Source of the DNA: Nakaseomyces glabratus
Taxonomy: Eukaryota; Ascomycota; Saccharomycetes; Saccharomycetales; Saccharomycetaceae
Direction of reading: 5' to 3'
NCBI RefSeq assembly: GCF_010111755.1
Contig: NC_088961.1
Location: forward strand, 248,001 to 312,000
Length of the DNA: 64,000 bases
The translations under genes and the position numbers were made by a program. A model generated the notes under the pieces. The model was not told the DNA's origin and ran no database searches. It was given only the letters and a program-made list of their open reading frames with translations. The stretch's first letter is position 1. Each line of letters begins with the position of its first letter. This document shows positions 61,085 through 64,000 of this stretch, piece by piece.

Positions 61085-64000
61085 TCACCTGAAATTGTTT
61101 AGTAGCGTTTTACAATCTACGCAAAAGTAACTCTTATCTTGCGATCCTGACGACCTTGTTAGAGGTTCAAATTTTGTACCATCACAGACATGACATTTTA
61201 GACCAGGGAACGACATAGGTGTCATCGTATTGCTAGTGGAATCTGAGCGTACGGAGGATATACTTTCTCTTGGAGCTCTGTTCATCGTCGCACCTAAAGC
61301 TGTGTTTGAGAAGTTTGCTGTAGGAGACTTGAATGCCTTCAATGATCTGAAACTGTGATTCCTTGTGATGGAAGCTTTAGAGCCCGACCCTACAGTTGTA
61401 GTGTTTGTTGATCCTGTACTACTTAAAAATGAGGTAGAATTTGTACTTGGTTGGTGGCCAACAGTACCCAAATTGGGCCTCGATTTATCATTCTCAGAAA
61501 CAAGTGAATCGGTGCTACCATATTGTTTACCCATCTCTCTGTTATATTTCTGTAACTTCTGCAACACTCTAGCCCTTATACTCTTAGACATATCTGCTCT
61601 GAATACACGAATTAACCCATTACTGTCTGTCGAGATCAGTATACTTCCAATAACTTCCACTGGAGTTGGTTTAGCTAATGAAGTTGTCACTGGTGTCTTT
61701 GTAGCAGGAATATTGTCGTGCCCGCCTTTCTGTGTATCTTTTAGTTTAATTATGTCAACTTCATCAGATGGTTCAAAAAACTCTAGCGACAGTTCGCAAA
61801 TAGGATCATTTGACAGAGATAAAGTCTTCGAGGTCTCTTCTGGTGCCATGGTGACCGTGGTAACTGGTGCATTATGTGCATGAAATGAAAAATAATCACT
61901 ATTTTTCATGACACCATCGCTATGACTACTATGTGGAATAGGTAGTAATGAAGATAATTTTAAAGTGTTTCTTAAACTTTGTCTATCCTCACTTCCTTGG
62001 CTAGACGACCTGCTGATGGATTTCGAGAACAAACCTCGAATAGAACCTGATCTAGACATTCCATGTTTTTTTGCCTTCTTATTGATCTCGACAGGGTCAG
62101 AAGATTTTAATCTCCAACCATATACCCAATGGTCATCACTACTGTTGATTACTATCGGTTGATTACGATATACGGATATTTGAGCTTTATGCTGTGAAGA
62201 ACCACATTGGAACCCTCTCAAGATTTCAATCAATTTCCTTCTTGTCAAGTCAAAGACTCTGATACGCGAATCACTAGAGGTCACGACCAATCTCAAAGAA
62301 TTGTCTATCAAAGAATTGAAGCATTGTAGGCCTGTTACTCGAGGACCATGCCTAACTTTTGAATCATTACTTGGGCATAAAACTTCATGTGTATTTTCAT
62401 GAGTTTTCTTAGCTGTAACATGAAAAGATGTTATATGTTCCAATCCTTTAGTTTGTAGTACATGTATGTAACCATTGAATGTTCCCACAATTGTATATGT
62501 GCCGTCTCCAGGGGTTAGTGTCAAGGAAGTCACTAGATCCCTACAATTAAATTCGAAACTCACCTCATCATCCAAAATTGACCACAGTCTACATTTTTGA
62601 TCTAAACAACCGCTAATAAAGAACCTATCATCAGTAGGATGAAATTTGACACAAGTAACAAAATCTGGGTGTTGGAAACTCTTTAGAGATCTCATTTTTG
62701 AGGGATGCCATAGTTTTGCTGTTTTATCCATCGATGCTGAAATTAAAAAATTATTCTTTGACCAATCCATGTCTAATACGTCATGAAGATGTTCTTTGTA
62801 TGTTCTTACTGGTGTAGGTTGAAATACTGGAGCATACAGATTTGACGAATTTTCTTTTGCGTCTATGTTGTCGAAAGTGTCCCTACGCATAGCCGGTGAC
62901 CCCAGTGGGCCACCATGTGATGAACCATGCTGATTTTGTTGTAACCGCAGTGATTTTGCTGAAGTCAAATGTGCAGAATCTATAGATGAATCCAACCCCC
63001 ATCTCTCCACAGGTGTGCTTAGCACTTTCCACAGTCTTAGAACGCCATCTCGACTACCTGTTGCCATGTATTTACCATCAATGCTAAATTTTGTGCTCCA
63101 TATAGCCTTTGTATTCTTAGCTGGTTCCAAATGTCCTGAAGTTGGAAGAACAGGGCATGCTGTCCCGGAGAAAGTTTTATCTGAATGCATGTCGTGATTC
63201 GGATCGTTTATATTATCGTGAAAGTTATTACCGTTTAGTGTAGCGTTCGTTATAGATGTATTTGGTTTTAGGCCATCGGGCTGAGATAATAAGCTAGCGC
63301 TCATTGCTTCTATGTCATCGAATTCATCAGTGGTTTTCAGCTCCTGCGCAAGGAATAATCTTCTAAACTGCTTAGATGACCGCGATCTCTTTTTGAAGAT
63401 CCGTATGTAGCGGGGCTCCTTCAAGTACGTTTCAAACTGTTCTCTATCTATAAATGCAAATGGATTGAAATCTGACCTTGTGAGTCCACTGTTTCCTACG
63501 GACCCTCGCTGTATATGCTCTCTTACTTTCGCAAACGTATCTCTCTGTAGACTAGCCCTGGTGGCATCGGAAGCAATCGCAGTTGGCGAAGAAGACAGAC
63601 TGCCCTCGTCGAACCTGAGTGTCTTTATCGGATCGCTACCGTTGCCGCTGGCGTTGGCCTTCCTGCTCGCCTTCGAAGATTCGGTCCCGTCAAACTGCGT
63701 GGTCCTCCTCCTGCTCATCTTGAACTGCAACGGCTGAATGTCAGCCGAGTACTCAGCCGAGTTGATCTCCTTCTTCGTGCGGTCCTTGCTGCCATCGTCG
63801 CTGGAATACTCACTGTTCATACTCTTCACCTCCCGCGCGTCCTGCGAATCATCCATCGAACGGCTCAACTCCGCGTCCTCGTCATGCGAAAAGCTATCAG
63901 AGTCCATACTGCTCCTCACAGGGATCGAGCTCCCAGTAGTGGTGGTCGTATCTGTAGCAACTTTCCCAAGATCAGTGGTCCCGTCCTCGTCATGGCCTAT
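61085..64000 (-). CDS. WD40-repeat protein, YMR102C/DGR2 family, 5' end may lie outside window
   Basis: A WD40 protein related to S. cerevisiae YMR102C and its paralogue DGR2; the family is linked to sterol/lipid-contact and drug-resistance phenotypes, but its biochemical role is unclear. The first ATG seen is at 63907, giving 940 residues. The frame stays open without a stop to the right edge, so the true start may be outside. A Ser/Asp-rich N-terminus is followed by a conserved FIDREQFETYLKEPRYIRIFKKR segment. WD repeats then run from about residue 270 to 640 (IWSTKFSIDGKYMATGSRDGVLRLWKV is the first). A basic Ser-rich linker follows, then a last repeat-like blade and a C-terminal zinc-ribbon-like CHVC...CVDC pair. 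Position after SRT1 matches YMR101C-YMR102C. Confidence 0.9.
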   Translation of the reverse strand: MGHDEDGTTDLGKVATDTTTTTGSSIPVRSSMDSDSFSHDEDAELSRSMDDSQDAREVKSMNSEYSSDDGSKDRTKKEINSAEYSADIQPLQFKMSRRRTTQFDGTESSKASRKANASGNGSDPIKTLRFDEGSLSSSPTAIASDATRASLQRDTFAKVREHIQRGSVGNSGLTRSDFNPFAFIDREQFETYLKEPRYIRIFKKRSRSSKQFRRLFLAQELKTTDEFDDIEAMSASLLSQPDGLKPNTSITNATLNGNNFHDNINDPNHDMHSDKTFSGTACPVLPTSGHLEPAKNTKAIWSTKFSIDGKYMATGSRDGVLRLWKVLSTPVERWGLDSSIDSAHLTSAKSLRLQQNQHGSSHGGPLGSPAMRRDTFDNIDAKENSSNLYAPVFQPTPVRTYKEHLHDVLDMDWSKNNFLISASMDKTAKLWHPSKMRSLKSFQHPDFVTCVKFHPTDDRFFISGCLDQKCRLWSILDDEVSFEFNCRDLVTSLTLTPGDGTYTIVGTFNGYIHVLQTKGLEHITSFHVTAKKTHENTHEVLCPSNDSKVRHGPRVTGLQCFNSLIDNSLRLVVTSSDSRIRVFDLTRRKLIEILRGFQCGSSQHKAQISVYRNQPIVINSSDDHWVYGWRLKSSDPVEINKKAKKHGMSRSGSIRGLFSKSISRSSSQGSEDRQSLRNTLKLSSLLPIPHSSHSDGVMKNSDYFSFHAHNAPVTTVTMAPEETSKTLSLSNDPICELSLEFFEPSDEVDIIKLKDTQKGGHDNIPATKTPVTTSLAKPTPVEVIGSILISTDSNGLIRVFRADMSKSIRARVLQKLQKYNREMGKQYGSTDSLVSENDKSRPNLGTVGHQPSTNSTSFLSSTGSTNTTTVGSGSKASITRNHSFRSLKAFKSPTANFSNTALGATMNRAPRESISSVRSDSTSNTMTPMSFPGLKCHVCDGTKFEPLTRSSGSQDKSYFCVDCKTLLNNFR

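Overview
This is nuclear DNA from a budding yeast of the family Saccharomycetaceae. It is AT-rich, with short compact genes. The two introns found have the canonical GTATGT donor and TACTAAC branch point. There is a tRNA-Ala gene, and a compact (point) centromere with recognisable CDEI, CDEII and CDEIII. Nearly every gene can be matched to a Saccharomyces cerevisiae counterpart, but the order is a mosaic. Neighbours come alternately from the S. cerevisiae chromosome VIII and XI centromere-flanking blocks, from a chromosome XIII block, and from the left arm of chromosome VIII. Several genes that sit between them in S. cerevisiae (RPL14, SFT1, BYE1, MRP17) are absent. That pattern fits a post-whole-genome-duplication yeast that lost duplicates independently of Saccharomyces (a Nakaseomyces-, Kazachstania- or Vanderwaltozyma-like lineage). 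The species cannot be fixed from sequence reading alone.

Layout. 1-14.6 kb: MRP4 (cut by the left edge), LAG1-type ceramide synthase, HSE1, CAP1, AUR1, DID4 (spliced), OSH7/OSH6, the centromere at 11392-11501, QCR10 (spliced) and LEU5. 14.8-20.2 kb: TCD1/TCD2, NEM1, NAT4. 20.2-31.3 kb: about 11 kb with no supportable gene, ending at MOT3 (31.3-33.3 kb). 33.3-36.8 kb: another gene-free stretch holding a decayed Ty3/gypsy retrotransposon. 36.8-41.1 kb: TVP18, ABF2, IRC21, SDD2. 41.6-55.1 kb: YLF2, RPS20, DUR3, a YHL017W-type seven-helix membrane protein, a pterin dehydratase-like protein, APM2, an unrecognised probable mitochondrial membrane protein, and OPI1. 55.5-64 kb: glucose-6-phosphate 1-epimerase, tRNA-Ala(AGC), MUB1, SRT1 and a WD40 protein of the YMR102C/DGR2 family cut by the right edge.

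Functional links. Lipid metabolism and its control recur: LAG1 and AUR1 make successive sphingolipid intermediates; OSH7 moves phosphatidylserine; NEM1 controls the Pah1 lipid switch; OPI1 represses phospholipid genes and has a UAS-INO-like element in its own promoter; SRT1 makes dolichol. Mitochondrial genes (MRP4, QCR10, LEU5, ABF2, TCD1/2, YLF2, the unrecognised gene) are also frequent. These are ordinary scattered eukaryotic neighbours, not operons.

The most notable non-genic items are: the point centromere with a local inversion relative to S. cerevisiae; a helically phased array of eight TTAGGG motifs beside a GC-rich island upstream of HSE1; the very long MOT3 upstream region with a stress-element cluster; and the scrambled gypsy relic. 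No wholly new multi-gene system was recognised.
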